From Kribbella sp. NBC_01245 (GTDB taxonomy: Bacteria > Actinomycetota > Actinomycetes > Propionibacteriales > Kribbellaceae), in NCBI RefSeq assembly GCF_036226525.1, contig NZ_CP108487.1, forward strand, positions 6,820,001 to 6,884,000: 64,000 nt of DNA, written 5' to 3'. The number at the start of each line of letters is the position of its first letter. Position 1 is the first letter of the stretch. Under the pieces are notes generated by a model. It saw nothing but the letters and a program-made list of their open reading frames with translations, ran no database searches and was not told the origin of the DNA. The translations under genes were made by a program, and so were the position numbers. Below are positions 55,941 to 64,000 of this stretch, piece by piece.

Positions 55941-56690
55941 ATGTCCATAGCTCTACGCAAACCCCTGCCGCGCCTGCTCGCCGTACTGGTGCTCTTCGCG
56001 GCCATGCTGGTCACCTCGGTGGTGACGGCGACCGAGGCCCGGGCCGATGGCTGCTACTCGTGGAGCCGCACGTTGAGCGAAGGCGCGTCCGGGGAAGACG
56101 TGCGCCAATTGCAGATCCGGGTCGCCGGGTATCCGGCGTACGGCGGTCACATCATCCCCGACGGCGCGTTCGGGCCGGCGACCAAGGCGGCAGTCCAGCG
56201 CTTCCAGGCCGCTTACGGTCTTGGCCAGGACGGGATCGCCGGCAGCGCCACGTTCAGCAAGATCTACGCGCTGCAGGACGACGACTGCACGCCGATCCAC
56301 TTCACGTACGCCGAGCTGGACGACGGTTGTGGCGGCAGCGGCTGGGATGGTGGGCCATTGTCGGCGGCGCAGACCAAGGCCAATGCTCTGCAGACGATGT
56401 GGCAGCTCGAGGCGATGCGGCACGCTCTCGGCGACCGGGCGCTGAACGTCACCAGCGGATTCCGCAGCATCCCGTGCAACAACTCCGTCGGCGGTGCGAG
56501 CAACAGCCAGCACCTCTACGGGCGCGCGGCTGACCTGGTCGGCTCGCACTCGCTCTGCACGCTCGCCCAGCGGGCCCGCTACCACGGGTTCGGCGGCATC
56601 ATCGGGCCCGGTGCCGCGGGTCACAACGACCACACCCACCTCGACATCCGCACCTCGAACTACTGGTCCGCGCCCAACTGCGGCATCTAA
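55941..56690 (+). CDS. Zinc D-alanyl-D-alanine carboxypeptidase (M15) with peptidoglycan-binding domain
   Basis: A 249-residue exported enzyme that removes the terminal D-alanine from peptidoglycan stem peptides. A signal peptide covers about residues 1-36 (ending TEARA). A peptidoglycan-binding repeat follows (EGASGEDVRQLQIRVAGYPA, then DGAFGPATKAAVQRFQAAYG). The M15 domain has zinc ligands in SQHLYGRAADLV (His, Asp) and NDHTHLD. It is close in layout to the Streptomyces albus G enzyme. ATG 55941 follows GGAGGTAAT. The 324-bp gap to the divergent sigma gene holds two direct repeats of a GCGAGGT...TCATACCCG motif. Confidence 0.92.
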   Translation: MSIALRKPLPRLLAVLVLFAAMLVTSVVTATEARADGCYSWSRTLSEGASGEDVRQLQIRVAGYPAYGGHIIPDGAFGPATKAAVQRFQAAYGLGQDGIAGSATFSKIYALQDDDCTPIHFTYAELDDGCGGSGWDGGPLSAAQTKANALQTMWQLEAMRHALGDRALNVTSGFRSIPCNNSVGGASNSQHLYGRAADLVGSHSLCTLAQRARYHGFGGIIGPGAAGHNDHTHLDIRTSNYWSAPNCGI

Positions 56691-56695
56691 GCGTT

Positions 56696-56725
56696 TCGGC
56701 GCCGGACCGACTGGTCCGGCGCCGA
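56696..56725. terminator. Bidirectional terminator between the M15 and HAD genes
   Basis: A perfect 13-bp stem (56696-56708 and 56713-56725) with a GACT loop in the 43-bp gap between two convergent stops. Confidence 0.8.
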
Positions 56726-56733
56726 CGCGGTGC

Positions 56734-57381
56734 TCAGCGAATACGTCGAACCAGGTCCGTGAGGGTGTCGCCGGCCGCCCGATCAAGGTGTACGGCGGAC
56801 AGGCCGGCGCGGCGTGCGGCGATGACGTCGAGTTCCAGGTTGTCGCCGATCATGCACGCGTCGGCCGGCGCCACGCCAAGCGCCGTACAGGTCGATAGGT
56901 AGGCCTCCGGCGCCGGTTTGCCCGCGCCGAGTGACTCCGACGTACAGACCACCTCGACGTGGTCGGCCAGCCCGATCGCGGCGAGTTTTGCGTTCTGCTG
57001 CAGGGTTGTGCCGTTCGTGAGTACGCCGATGCGGAGGTCGTTGCCCTTGGCAAAGCTCAAGGCCGGCTCCGCGTCATCGAAGGCGGCCCATTGTTGCTCG
57101 TAGCAACGGAGAAAGACGTCGTACGCCGAGTCGAGGTCTTCCGGCACTGGTAAACCCAGATATGGCAGGAAGGATCGGAGGCGATTGCGGCGTTGCTCCT
57201 GGTGCGAGACCTCACCGGCCAGCCAGGAATTGAAGTTCACCTTCTCGATCGCGAACCACTCGGCGATATGGTTGTCGGTGGCAACGACCTGCAATTCTTC
57301 GAGCCACTGGAAAACGCCGAGCGTTATCGACCTGGTGTGGTCGAACAACGTGTCGTCGAGATCGAAGATGACGGCTTTCAT
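56734..57381 (-). CDS. HAD family hydrolase
   Basis: A 215-residue haloacid dehalogenase superfamily phosphatase. Motif I is FDLDDTLFDH (nucleophile Asp, acid/base Asp), motif II is GVLTNGTTLQQN, the lysine motif is GAGKPAPEAYLS and motif III is CMIGDNLELDVIAARRAG. A helical cap lies between motifs I and II. Substrate is unknown. The start overlaps the preceding oxidase gene by ATGA, so the two are coupled. Confidence 0.87.
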   Translation of the reverse strand: MKAVIFDLDDTLFDHTRSITLGVFQWLEELQVVATDNHIAEWFAIEKVNFNSWLAGEVSHQEQRRNRLRSFLPYLGLPVPEDLDSAYDVFLRCYEQQWAAFDDAEPALSFAKGNDLRIGVLTNGTTLQQNAKLAAIGLADHVEVVCTSESLGAGKPAPEAYLSTCTALGVAPADACMIGDNLELDVIAARRAGLSAVHLDRAAGDTLTDLVRRIR

Positions 57382-58526
57382 GCCGGCAGCAGGGAGGAGC
57401 GGTTCAACTCGCGGTGATTCGCATAGCCGCACAGCGCGAGGGTGAGGTCGAGCTCCGCCAGCAGGCAACGCAGTACGTGCTCGACTCCGGCCTGACCAGC
57501 AAGCGCGAGACCGTAGAGGAACGGCCGTCCAAGCAGTACGGCGCGTGCGCCGAGGGCGAGCGCCTTCGCGGCATCCGCGCCCGTCCGTACGCCCGAGTCG
57601 AACATGACCGTGAGCTGTTCCCCCACGGCGTCGGCGATACCCGGCAAGGCGTCGAGCGCGGCGACGGCGCCATCGACCTGGCGGCCGCCGTGGTTCGAGA
57701 CGACGAGTCCGTCCATCCCGTGCTCGGCGGCGAGTTTGGCGTCCTCGACCGAGGTGATGCCCTTCAGGACGATCGGGCCGTCCCAGTGCTCGCGCAGGAA
57801 CGGCAGGTCGTCCCAGCCGAGACCGACGTTCGGGAACATCTGTGCCCAGTGCATGATCGCGGTGGACGGTTCTTCGTCTGCAAGCTTCGCCTTGAACGCC
57901 GGATCGCTGAGGTAGTTCGCGATGCCCTCGCCCTTGAGGAACGGCAGGAAGCCCCGATCTAGGTCTGCCGGCCGCCAGCCGATGGTGCCGGTGTCGAGGG
58001 TCAAGACGAGTACGGAGTACCCACTGGCCTTCGCGCGTTCGAGGAAGCTGATGCAGACATCGCGGTCTGTCGGCCAGTAGAGCTGGTACCAACGGTCACC
58101 GGCGGCCTCAGCGACTTGCTCGAACGTATGGCTGGCCTGGGTGGAGTGCGTGTAGGTAAGGCCTAGAGCGGCTGCAGCTCGCGCAGTGGCCAGCTCGCCG
58201 TCAGGGTGCGCGAGGGTTTGTACGCCGACGGGAGCGATCACTACCGGCGCGGGCATCTTCGTGCCCAGGATCGTGCAGCTCAGGTCCCGCTCGGTACTAC
58301 CGCGCAGCATCCGCGGGGTGAGCCGCCACTTCTCGAAGGCCGCCGAGTTGGCCCGGGCCGTCGATCCGCTGCCGGCGCTGGGCACGATGTACCCCATCGC
58401 CTCGGCGGACAGACTGCCCGCGGCCTGCGACTCCAGCCGCGACAGGTCCGTGGTGATCTCCGGCCGGGTGTCCGCGAACATCCCCTGCACATAAATCCCC
58501 AACTGGTGATCACCGTAGTTAGCCAC
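57378..58526 (-). CDS. FMN-dependent alpha-hydroxyacid oxidase (lactate 2-monooxygenase-like)
   Basis: A 382-residue flavoprotein of the glycolate oxidase/lactate dehydrogenase family. The FMN barrel shows PVVIAPVGVQTLAHPDG, WYQLYWPTDR, PIVLKGITSVEDAKLA and the catalytic histidine in VVSNHGGRQVDG, then SGVRTGADAAKALALGA. The segment GYIVPSAGSGSTARANSA near the N-terminus is typical of the lactate 2-monooxygenase subgroup. It is coupled to the HAD gene, which could act on a related phosphorylated metabolite, though this is only inferred from position. Confidence 0.85.
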   Translation of the reverse strand: MANYGDHQLGIYVQGMFADTRPEITTDLSRLESQAAGSLSAEAMGYIVPSAGSGSTARANSAAFEKWRLTPRMLRGSTERDLSCTILGTKMPAPVVIAPVGVQTLAHPDGELATARAAAALGLTYTHSTQASHTFEQVAEAAGDRWYQLYWPTDRDVCISFLERAKASGYSVLVLTLDTGTIGWRPADLDRGFLPFLKGEGIANYLSDPAFKAKLADEEPSTAIMHWAQMFPNVGLGWDDLPFLREHWDGPIVLKGITSVEDAKLAAEHGMDGLVVSNHGGRQVDGAVAALDALPGIADAVGEQLTVMFDSGVRTGADAAKALALGARAVLLGRPFLYGLALAGQAGVEHVLRCLLAELDLTLALCGYANHRELNRSSLLPA

Positions 58527-58545
58527 CCCCGGATGCTAACGCCCC

Positions 58546-60126
58546 TCAGGCCGGGTGGACGTGGGGATTGCGGTCCTCCACTACGTACGTGGCTCGAGTG
58601 GTGATGGGGGCGCCGGGCTGGGTCACGTAGGGGACAACCCGGAAGTCGGAGCGCCAGCTGTGCTGGTCGGCGGTGACGCGGACGTAGCCTCGCTGGGAGT
58701 TGAAGAACTTGAGGTGCGGGTTCGCCGCGAGGAACTGCTCGCCTTGCGGAGTGGTGTCGGCGCCGTCGCCGCCGCTGGTGATCGACGTACCGACGAACTC
58801 GGTGCCGACCGTGCGGGAGTCGGGGTTGGCGAAGTCGCGCTTCAGTTCCAGGGCGTAGTTCTGGTGCCGGTCACCGGTGATCACCACCAGGTTCCGTACG
58901 CCGCTGTCCTGCGCCGCCGCGAGCACCTTGTTGCGCTCGGCGACATAGCCGTCCCACGGGTCGAGCCAGACGTGGGTTTCCGGGCCGGGCGTCCAGTCGG
59001 TCTGGCCCATCGGGGTCTGGTTGCCGATCACCTGCCAGCGGGCCCTCGACTGCCGGAAGCCGTCGAGCAGCCACTGGCGCTGCTTGCCGCCGAGCATCGT
59101 GTTGTCCGGGTTGAACCGGTCCTCGCAGGTCGACGAGGCGCCGTCGCCGCATGGCTGGTCCGACCGGTACTGGCGGGTGTCCAGAATGGTGAAGTCGGCG
59201 AGTCGGCCGTATGGCAGCCGCCGGTGGTACCGGCCGTCGGGCCCCGCCGGCATCTGCTCGTGCCGCAGCGGCAGGTTCTCGTACATCGCCTGGAACGCCT
59301 GCGCTCGGCGGGCCCGGAACACCACCGGATCCTGGTCCGGCTCGGTGTCGGCCTGCGAGAGCTCGTCGGCCCAGTTGTTCTCCACCTCGTGGTCGTCGAA
59401 GGTGTGGATCCACGGGTGCGCCGCGTGCGCGGCCTGCAGCGGCGCCTCGGTCTTGTAGAGCGAGTACTGCAGGCGGTACCGCGCCAGGTCGAACGTCTCG
59501 GTGTGGAACCGCGGATCCGTCACGACACCGCGCTTGTTCGTCTTCACCCCGGACTCGTAGAGGTAGTCGCCCAGATGTACGACCAGGTCGAGGTCCTCAT
59601 CCGCCATGTGCTGGTACGCCGTGTAGTACCCGTCCTGCCAGGCGTTGCAAGAGGCGAACGCGAACCGCACCTCGCGCGGTGAACTCAACGGGTGCGGCGT
59701 GGTCCGCGTCCGCCCGACCGTCGAGACCTCGCCGCCAGTGCGGAACCGGTAGTAGTACTCGTGGTCGGGCTGCAATCCGCGGACCTCCGGGTGGACCGAG
59801 TGCCCGAGTTCTGGCGTCGCGACCACGCTGGACCGACGTACGACGTGCCGAAAGTGTTCGTCGCGGGCCACCTCGTACTCCACCCGGACCGGCTTGGTCG
59901 GCATCCCGCCGCGGCCGTCGACGGCGTACGGGTCGAGGGCGAGCCGGGTCCACAGGACGACGCTCTCGTAGCGGGGATCGCCGGACGCGACGCCGAGGGC
60001 GAACGGGTTGCCACTGCCGGCCGGGACGGCGTAGGTGGTCGAGGCGTCCCAGGCGCCGGTGCCGAGCAGGACCGCGGCGGTGCCCGCGCCTCCGAGACCG
60101 ATGAAGCGACGACGTGAAACAGCCAT
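58546..60126 (-). CDS. phoD: PhoD-like alkaline phosphatase (Tat-exported)
   Basis: A 526-residue secreted phosphatase of the PhoD family. The twin-arginine signal is at the start (SRRRFIGLGGAG, then AAVLLGTG). Metal-binding segments are FASCNAWQDGYYTAYQHMA, VHLGDYLYESG, HTFDDHEVENNWAD and VITGDRHQNYA. ATG 60126 follows CTGGAGGAAA. The frame to 60570 would run back through the divergent transporter promoter. A single PHO-box-like unit GGTCACTTGGG lies upstream, but without a second unit. Confidence 0.9.
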   Translation of the reverse strand: MAVSRRRFIGLGGAGTAAVLLGTGAWDASTTYAVPAGSGNPFALGVASGDPRYESVVLWTRLALDPYAVDGRGGMPTKPVRVEYEVARDEHFRHVVRRSSVVATPELGHSVHPEVRGLQPDHEYYYRFRTGGEVSTVGRTRTTPHPLSSPREVRFAFASCNAWQDGYYTAYQHMADEDLDLVVHLGDYLYESGVKTNKRGVVTDPRFHTETFDLARYRLQYSLYKTEAPLQAAHAAHPWIHTFDDHEVENNWADELSQADTEPDQDPVVFRARRAQAFQAMYENLPLRHEQMPAGPDGRYHRRLPYGRLADFTILDTRQYRSDQPCGDGASSTCEDRFNPDNTMLGGKQRQWLLDGFRQSRARWQVIGNQTPMGQTDWTPGPETHVWLDPWDGYVAERNKVLAAAQDSGVRNLVVITGDRHQNYALELKRDFANPDSRTVGTEFVGTSITSGGDGADTTPQGEQFLAANPHLKFFNSQRGYVRVTADQHSWRSDFRVVPYVTQPGAPITTRATYVVEDRNPHVHPA

Positions 60127-60247
60127 CAGGGTTTCCTCCAGTGAGCGAGTCCGTTCAGCCTTCACCTCCCAAGTGACCCATCGGCGACGCTTAGGTAAAC
60201 GGTTGCCCCAGTTTGATCGATCTCGGTCAATAGGTGACGAGAGCAGG

Positions 60248-61468
60248 ATGAGAGAATCACGTGTGACGACTTCGTTGACTCCTGACAAGCGGACGGCGGC
60301 CGCTCCGCATCTCGGGTTGGCGCTGCTGGCGCTGGCGACCGGCGGCTTCGCGATCGGCACCACCGAATTCGTCACGATGGGCCTGCTGCCGCAGATCGCG
60401 GCAGGCGTCGACATCAGCATCCCGACCGCCGGGCACATCGTCTCGGCGTACGCGATCGGCGTTGTCGTCGGCGCACCGCTGATCGCCGCACTCGGCGCCC
60501 GGACCGGCCGGAAGCGCCTGCTGCTCGGTCTGATGGCCGTCTTCGTCCTCGGCAATATCGCGTCCGCCATCGCGAACAGCTACGAACTGCTGATGGCGGC
60601 CCGGTTCCTCTCCGGCCTGCCCCATGGGGCGTTCTTCGGGATCGGCGCGGTCGTCGGCGCCTCGATGGTGCCGGTCAATCGGCGGGCCTGGGCGGTCTCG
60701 ATGATCATGGTCGGCCTGCCGGTCGCGAACGTCATCGGCGTACCGCTGACGACCTTGCTGGGGCAAGCGCTCGGCTGGCAGGTGCCGTTCCTCGCCGTCG
60801 GCGTACTCGGGCTGCTCACGCTCGTGGCGGTCTGGTTCTGGATCCCGCCGCAGCCCGTCGGCGTGGATGTGAACGTCCGCAGCGAGCTGAGCGCACTCGC
60901 CCGTCCGCAGGTCTGGATGGCGCTGCTGATCGGCATGGTCGGGTTCGGCGGCATGTTCGCGACGTACTCCTATATCGCGCCGACGATGACCGAGCTGGCC
61001 GGGTTCAGCGAGGCCGGGGTGACGATCGTGCTGGCCGTCTATGGCATCGGGATGACCGGCGGCACGCTGCTCGGCGGCCGGCTCGCCGATCGCGCGCTGA
61101 TGCCCAGCCTGTACGGCGGCTTGGTCGCGGTGACCGTGGTGCTCGGCACCTTCGGCTGGCTGGCGCAGAGCCGACCGGGCGCGTTGGTCGCTGTGTTCGC
61201 GATGGGGTTCAGCGCGAGCATCCTGATCCCGGCCCTGCAGACCCGGCTGATGGACGTGGCGCACGAAGGCCAATCCCTCGCGGCCTCCCTGAACCACTCG
61301 ACCCTCAACGTCGCGAACGCCCTCGGCGCCTGGCTCGGCAGCGTCGTACTCGCCGCGGGCTACGGCTACGAATGGCCCAGCCGCGTCGGTGCCGCCCTGG
61401 CCGTCGCCGGTCTGGCCCTGGCCCTCACGTCCGGCCTGATGGACCGCCGCAACCGGGCCAAGGTCTAG
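60248..61468 (+). CDS. MFS transporter, DHA1 family (AraJ-like)
   Basis: A 406-residue 12-helix exporter. Family landmarks are GFAIGTTEFVTMGLLPQIA in helix 1, GARTGRKRLLLGLM (motif A) and SGLPHGAFFGIGAVVGASMV in helix 5, all typical of arabinose-efflux-like AraJ/YdhP transporters. The ATG at 60248 is used, and a GTG five codons on (60263) is an alternative. It diverges from the PhoD-like gene with 121 bp between. Substrate is unknown. Confidence 0.87.
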   Translation: MRESRVTTSLTPDKRTAAAPHLGLALLALATGGFAIGTTEFVTMGLLPQIAAGVDISIPTAGHIVSAYAIGVVVGAPLIAALGARTGRKRLLLGLMAVFVLGNIASAIANSYELLMAARFLSGLPHGAFFGIGAVVGASMVPVNRRAWAVSMIMVGLPVANVIGVPLTTLLGQALGWQVPFLAVGVLGLLTLVAVWFWIPPQPVGVDVNVRSELSALARPQVWMALLIGMVGFGGMFATYSYIAPTMTELAGFSEAGVTIVLAVYGIGMTGGTLLGGRLADRALMPSLYGGLVAVTVVLGTFGWLAQSRPGALVAVFAMGFSASILIPALQTRLMDVAHEGQSLAASLNHSTLNVANALGAWLGSVVLAAGYGYEWPSRVGAALAVAGLALALTSGLMDRRNRAKV

Positions 61469-61471
61469 TCG

Positions 61472-61503
61472 GGTCACCCGGGCTGTTTCAGGCCCGGGTG
61501 ACC
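61472..61503. terminator. Bidirectional terminator between the MFS and korB genes
   Basis: A perfect 12-bp stem (61472-61483 and 61492-61503) with an 8-base loop between two convergent stops at 61468 and 61511. A short T run follows on the plus strand. Confidence 0.82.
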
Positions 61504-61510
61504 GCGTTTC

Positions 61511-62587
61511 CTAGTCGATGCTCCAAGTGTCCGAGCCGTTGATCAGCGACTGGAGCTCCGCCTGCGTTTCACCGCGCGCCGTGTCGACCTGCTCGCGGAC
61601 GAGATCGTCGTACGCCGGCTTGGCGACGGACCGGAAGACGCCGATCGGTGCCTGGTGCAGCACCCCGCCATCGGTCAGCCGTGACAGCGCGAACGCGTAG
61701 GCCGGGTCCTCGATGTGCGCGTCGTGCACGACCAGGTCGGCCTCGCCGTTCGGCAGTGAGGCGATCTCCTTGACCGCGAGGGACGCGAAGCCCTCGCGGA
61801 CCACGCCGAGGCGGTTGTCGGTGCCGAAGCGGATCGGCTCGCCGTGCACCAGCGGGATGATCGCGTCTTCGCGGGTGTCGGCGTTCTTGATGGCGTCGAA
61901 GGCGTGGTCGTTGAAGATCGGGCAGTTCTGGTAGATCTCCACGAACGCCGTCCCCCGGTGGGCTGCCGCCTGCCGCAGCACGTCGGTGAGGTGCTTGCGG
62001 TCGGAGTCGACGGTTCGCGCGACGAAGGTCGCCTCCGCGCCGAGCGCCAGCGAGACCGGGTTGAACGGATTGTCCACCGAGCCCATCGGCGTCGACTTCG
62101 TGACCTTGCCCGGCTCGGAGGTGGGGGAGTACTGGCCCTTGGTCAGGCCGTAGATCCGGTTGTTGAACAGCAGGATCTTCATGTTCACGTTGCGCCGCAG
62201 CGTGTGGATCAGGTGGTTGCCGCCGATCGACAACGCGTCGCCGTCACCGGTCACGACCCAGACGCTGAGGTCCGGCCGGGCCACGGCCAGACCCGTCGCG
62301 ATGGCCGGCGCACGCCCGTGGATCGAGTGCATGCCGTACGTCGAGAGGTAGTACGGGAAACGGGAGGAGCAGCCGATACCCGACACCATCGCGACGTTCT
62401 CGCGCTTGATCCCGAGCTCCGGCAGGAACCCCTGGAACGCCGCGAGCACGGCGTAGTCGCCACACCCCGGGCACCAGCGAACCTCCTGGTCGGAGACGTA
62501 CTCCTTGCGGTTCTGTGGCTCGGTCGCTGCCGGCACTCCGCGGAGCCCGCCCGGCAGATTCGGCAGGCCGAGGTCGACGGTGCTCAT
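61511..62587 (-). CDS. korB: 2-oxoacid:ferredoxin oxidoreductase beta subunit (KorB-like)
   Basis: A 358-residue thiamine-diphosphate subunit that oxidatively decarboxylates a 2-oxoacid, most likely 2-oxoglutarate, and reduces ferredoxin. The motifs WCPGCGDYAVL, GIGCSSRFPYY, TGDGDALSIGGNHLIH (ThDP/metal binding) and FNNRIYGLTKGQYSPT are characteristic of KorB. Its start overlaps the korA stop by ATGA, so alpha and beta are coupled. In actinobacteria this enzyme can replace or supplement 2-oxoglutarate dehydrogenase. Confidence 0.93.
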   Translation of the reverse strand: MSTVDLGLPNLPGGLRGVPAATEPQNRKEYVSDQEVRWCPGCGDYAVLAAFQGFLPELGIKRENVAMVSGIGCSSRFPYYLSTYGMHSIHGRAPAIATGLAVARPDLSVWVVTGDGDALSIGGNHLIHTLRRNVNMKILLFNNRIYGLTKGQYSPTSEPGKVTKSTPMGSVDNPFNPVSLALGAEATFVARTVDSDRKHLTDVLRQAAAHRGTAFVEIYQNCPIFNDHAFDAIKNADTREDAIIPLVHGEPIRFGTDNRLGVVREGFASLAVKEIASLPNGEADLVVHDAHIEDPAYAFALSRLTDGGVLHQAPIGVFRSVAKPAYDDLVREQVDTARGETQAELQSLINGSDTWSID

Positions 62588-64000
62588 CGTGCTCCCTTCG
62601 ACTGGTGCAGTTCGACGCTCAGCGCTTCTCCGTGTTTGAGGTTGGCGGCGGCCTCACCCAGGTGGCGGGCGTCGTCGTCGATGCCCTCGGTCTCCTCGAC
62701 CAGATTGCCGATCACCTCGGCCAGTTCGGCGGCGCCCAGCGGCATGCCCCGGACCTGGGCATACGAGACGACGTCCACCAGGTACTTGCCTCGCAGTAAC
62801 AGGGCCAGCTGGCCGAGGTTCATCTCCGGCACCAGCACCTTGTCGTACTTGCGCAGCACCTCGCCGAGGTTGGCCGGGAAGGGGTTGAGGTGACGCAGGT
62901 GTGCCTGCGCGACCTTGCCGCCGACCTTGCGGACCCGGCGCACACCCGCGCCGATCGGCCCGTACGTCGAACCCCAGCCGAGCACCAGCACCTTCGCCGC
63001 GTCGCCCGGGTCGTCGACCGTCAGCGGCGGCACCTTGACGCCGTCGACCTTGGCCTGGCGGGTCCGGACCATCAGGTCGTGGTTGGCCGGGTCATACGAG
63101 ATGTTGCCGGTCTTGTCCTCCTTCTCGACGCCGCCGATGCGGTGGTCGAGCCCGGCCGTACCGGGAATTGCCCAGGCGCGGGCCAGCGTCTCGGGATCAC
63201 GCAGGTACGGCAGGAAGACCGGCTTGCCCTGCGCGTCCGTCCCGTTGAGCTCGGTCGCGAAGTTCGGCTCGATGGCCGGCACGTCCGCGATCGTCGGCAC
63301 CTTCCACGGCTCGGAGCCGTTGGCCAGGTAGCCGTCGGTCAGCACCATCACCGGCGTCCGGTAGGTGATCGCGATCCGGATGGCCTCGACCGCCACGTCG
63401 AAGCAGTCCGCGGGCGATTGAGCGGCCAGCACCGGCAACGGCGCCTCGCCGTTCCGCCCGAACATCACCTGCAGCAGGTCGGCCTGCTCGGTCTTGGTCG
63501 GCATTCCGGTGCTTGGACCGGCGCGTTGGATGTCGCAGACGACCAGTGGCAGCTCGAGCATGATGCCGAGGCCGATCGTCTCCGACTTCAGGCTGATGCC
63601 CGGGCCGGACGACGTGCTCACACCGAGCGCACCGCCGTACGACGCCCCGAGCGCGGCGCCCACGGCCGCGATCTCGTCCTCGGCCTGGATCGTGGTGACG
63701 CCGAACCGCTTGAGCTTGCTCAGCTCGTGCAGTACGTCAGAGGCGGGCGTGATCGGGTAGGCGCCGAGCACCAGCGGCAGCCCGGCGCGATCCGCACCCG
63801 CGGCCAGCCCGTACGCCAACGCGAGGTTGCCCGAGATGTTCCGGTACGTACCCGGAGCCATCTTGGCCGGCTTCACCTCATACCGGACGGAGAACTCCTC
63901 GGCCGTCTCGCCGAAGTTGAACCCGGCACGGAAGGCGGCGATATTCGCGTCCCGGATATCGGGTTTGCTCGCGAACTTCGTGCTGAGGAACTGGATCGTC
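62584..64000 (-). CDS. korA: 2-oxoacid:ferredoxin oxidoreductase alpha subunit (KorA-like, 5' partial)
   Basis: The alpha subunit of the same enzyme. The in-window part reads without a stop to the right border, so the start lies outside. An internal GTG at 63876 is not the start, because the residues before it (NIAAFRAGFNFGETAEEFSV) match the family's gamma-alpha junction. The pyrimidine-binding region GAYPITPASDVLHEL and TSSGPGISLKSETIG are visible, as is LVVCDIQRAGPSTGMPTKTE. Confidence 0.92.
   Translation of the reverse strand, partial: TIQFLSTKFASKPDIRDANIAAFRAGFNFGETAEEFSVRYEVKPAKMAPGTYRNISGNLALAYGLAAGADRAGLPLVLGAYPITPASDVLHELSKLKRFGVTTIQAEDEIAAVGAALGASYGGALGVSTSSGPGISLKSETIGLGIMLELPLVVCDIQRAGPSTGMPTKTEQADLLQVMFGRNGEAPLPVLAAQSPADCFDVAVEAIRIAITYRTPVMVLTDGYLANGSEPWKVPTIADVPAIEPNFATELNGTDAQGKPVFLPYLRDPETLARAWAIPGTAGLDHRIGGVEKEDKTGNISYDPANHDLMVRTRQAKVDGVKVPPLTVDDPGDAAKVLVLGWGSTYGPIGAGVRRVRKVGGKVAQAHLRHLNPFPANLGEVLRKYDKVLVPEMNLGQLALLLRGKYLVDVVSYAQVRGMPLGAAELAEVIGNLVEETEGIDDDARHLGEAAANLKHGEALSVELHQSKGAR

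Noticed and set aside
60150..60185. A possible PHO box upstream of the PhoD-like gene
   Set aside because: Only one 11-base unit (GGTCACTTGGG) fits. No second unit stands at 11-base spacing, so I do not call it.
58546..60570. A 148-codon extension of the PhoD-like protein
   Set aside because: It would run through the promoter and first part of the divergent MFS gene, while ATG 60126 begins a perfect Tat signal.
62584..63876. GTG at 63876 as the start of korA
   Set aside because: The frame stays open to the window end and the preceding residues fit the family, so the gene is 5'-partial.
1..64000. CRISPR arrays, tRNA or rRNA genes, complete insertion sequences, prophage genes
   Set aside because: I looked for regularly spaced repeats, cloverleaf-like segments and transposase or integrase motifs and saw none. 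This was by eye, so short RNA genes could be missed.

Overview
The window is high-GC DNA with short intergenic gaps, many GTG starts, ATGA/GTGA overlaps between genes, a menaquinone pathway, system II cytochrome c biogenesis, SigE-family sigma factors and a KorAB 2-oxoacid:ferredoxin oxidoreductase. This points to an aerobic actinobacterium. A Kribbella- or Nocardioides-like member of the Propionibacteriales is my best guess, but that is inference from gene content and style, with no database comparison.

Layout. (1) 1-4.85 kb: a histidine phosphatase (5' end outside the window) followed by a tightly overlapped cytochrome c biogenesis operon, tlpA/resA-ccdA-resB-ccsB, and a DUF4229 protein, closed by a strong terminator. 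(2) 5-12.8 kb: a TetR/MFS efflux cassette with a palindromic operator, a small membrane protein, a secreted GH16 lichenase-like glucanase, an M48 metallopeptidase, a Cds1-like PLP enzyme, an alpha/beta hydrolase and a small exported protein. (3) 12.8-17.4 kb: menA, and divergently menE-menC-menD. (4) 17.3-26.6 kb: an MptB-like mannosyltransferase, a padR-ABC exporter operon, a first SigE sigma/membrane-partner pair, two tandem GNAT acetyltransferases, an MBL-fold hydrolase and menF. (5) 26.8-45.9 kb: menG, a MenJ-like geranylgeranyl reductase, the complete nuoABCDEFGHIJKLMN operon and a polyprenyl diphosphate synthase. (6) 45.9-50.4 kb: a cupin and an Rrf2 regulator sharing an operator motif, a Tat-exported PhoX phosphatase behind a PHO-box-like sequence, and a RarD-like transporter. 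(7) 50.4-56.7 kb: a sugar isomerase-like TIM barrel, then two paralogous SigE sigma/membrane-partner modules with a RelE/ParE-type toxin-antitoxin pair between them, and a zinc DD-carboxypeptidase. (8) 56.7-64 kb: a HAD hydrolase, an FMN alpha-hydroxyacid oxidase, a PhoD-like phosphatase, an MFS exporter and korB-korA (korA runs off the right end).

The core genes form one respiratory neighbourhood. Cytochrome c maturation, menaquinone synthesis (menA, C, D, E, F, G), side-chain synthesis (polyprenyl synthase), side-chain reduction (MenJ-like) and complex I all lie within 46 kb, in an order that recalls the mycobacterial Rv0525-Rv0562 region. A Rex-box-like palindrome lies ahead of the MenJ-like/nuo genes.

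The most unusual non-coding signals are long hairpin elements. Two copies 28 kb apart have perfect 36-bp arms that differ from each other only by compensated base changes; a third, diverged relative lies at 24.57 kb. The most unusual protein signal is an extracytoplasmic two-cysteine module in the SigE partner proteins, present once in one paralogue and twice in the other.
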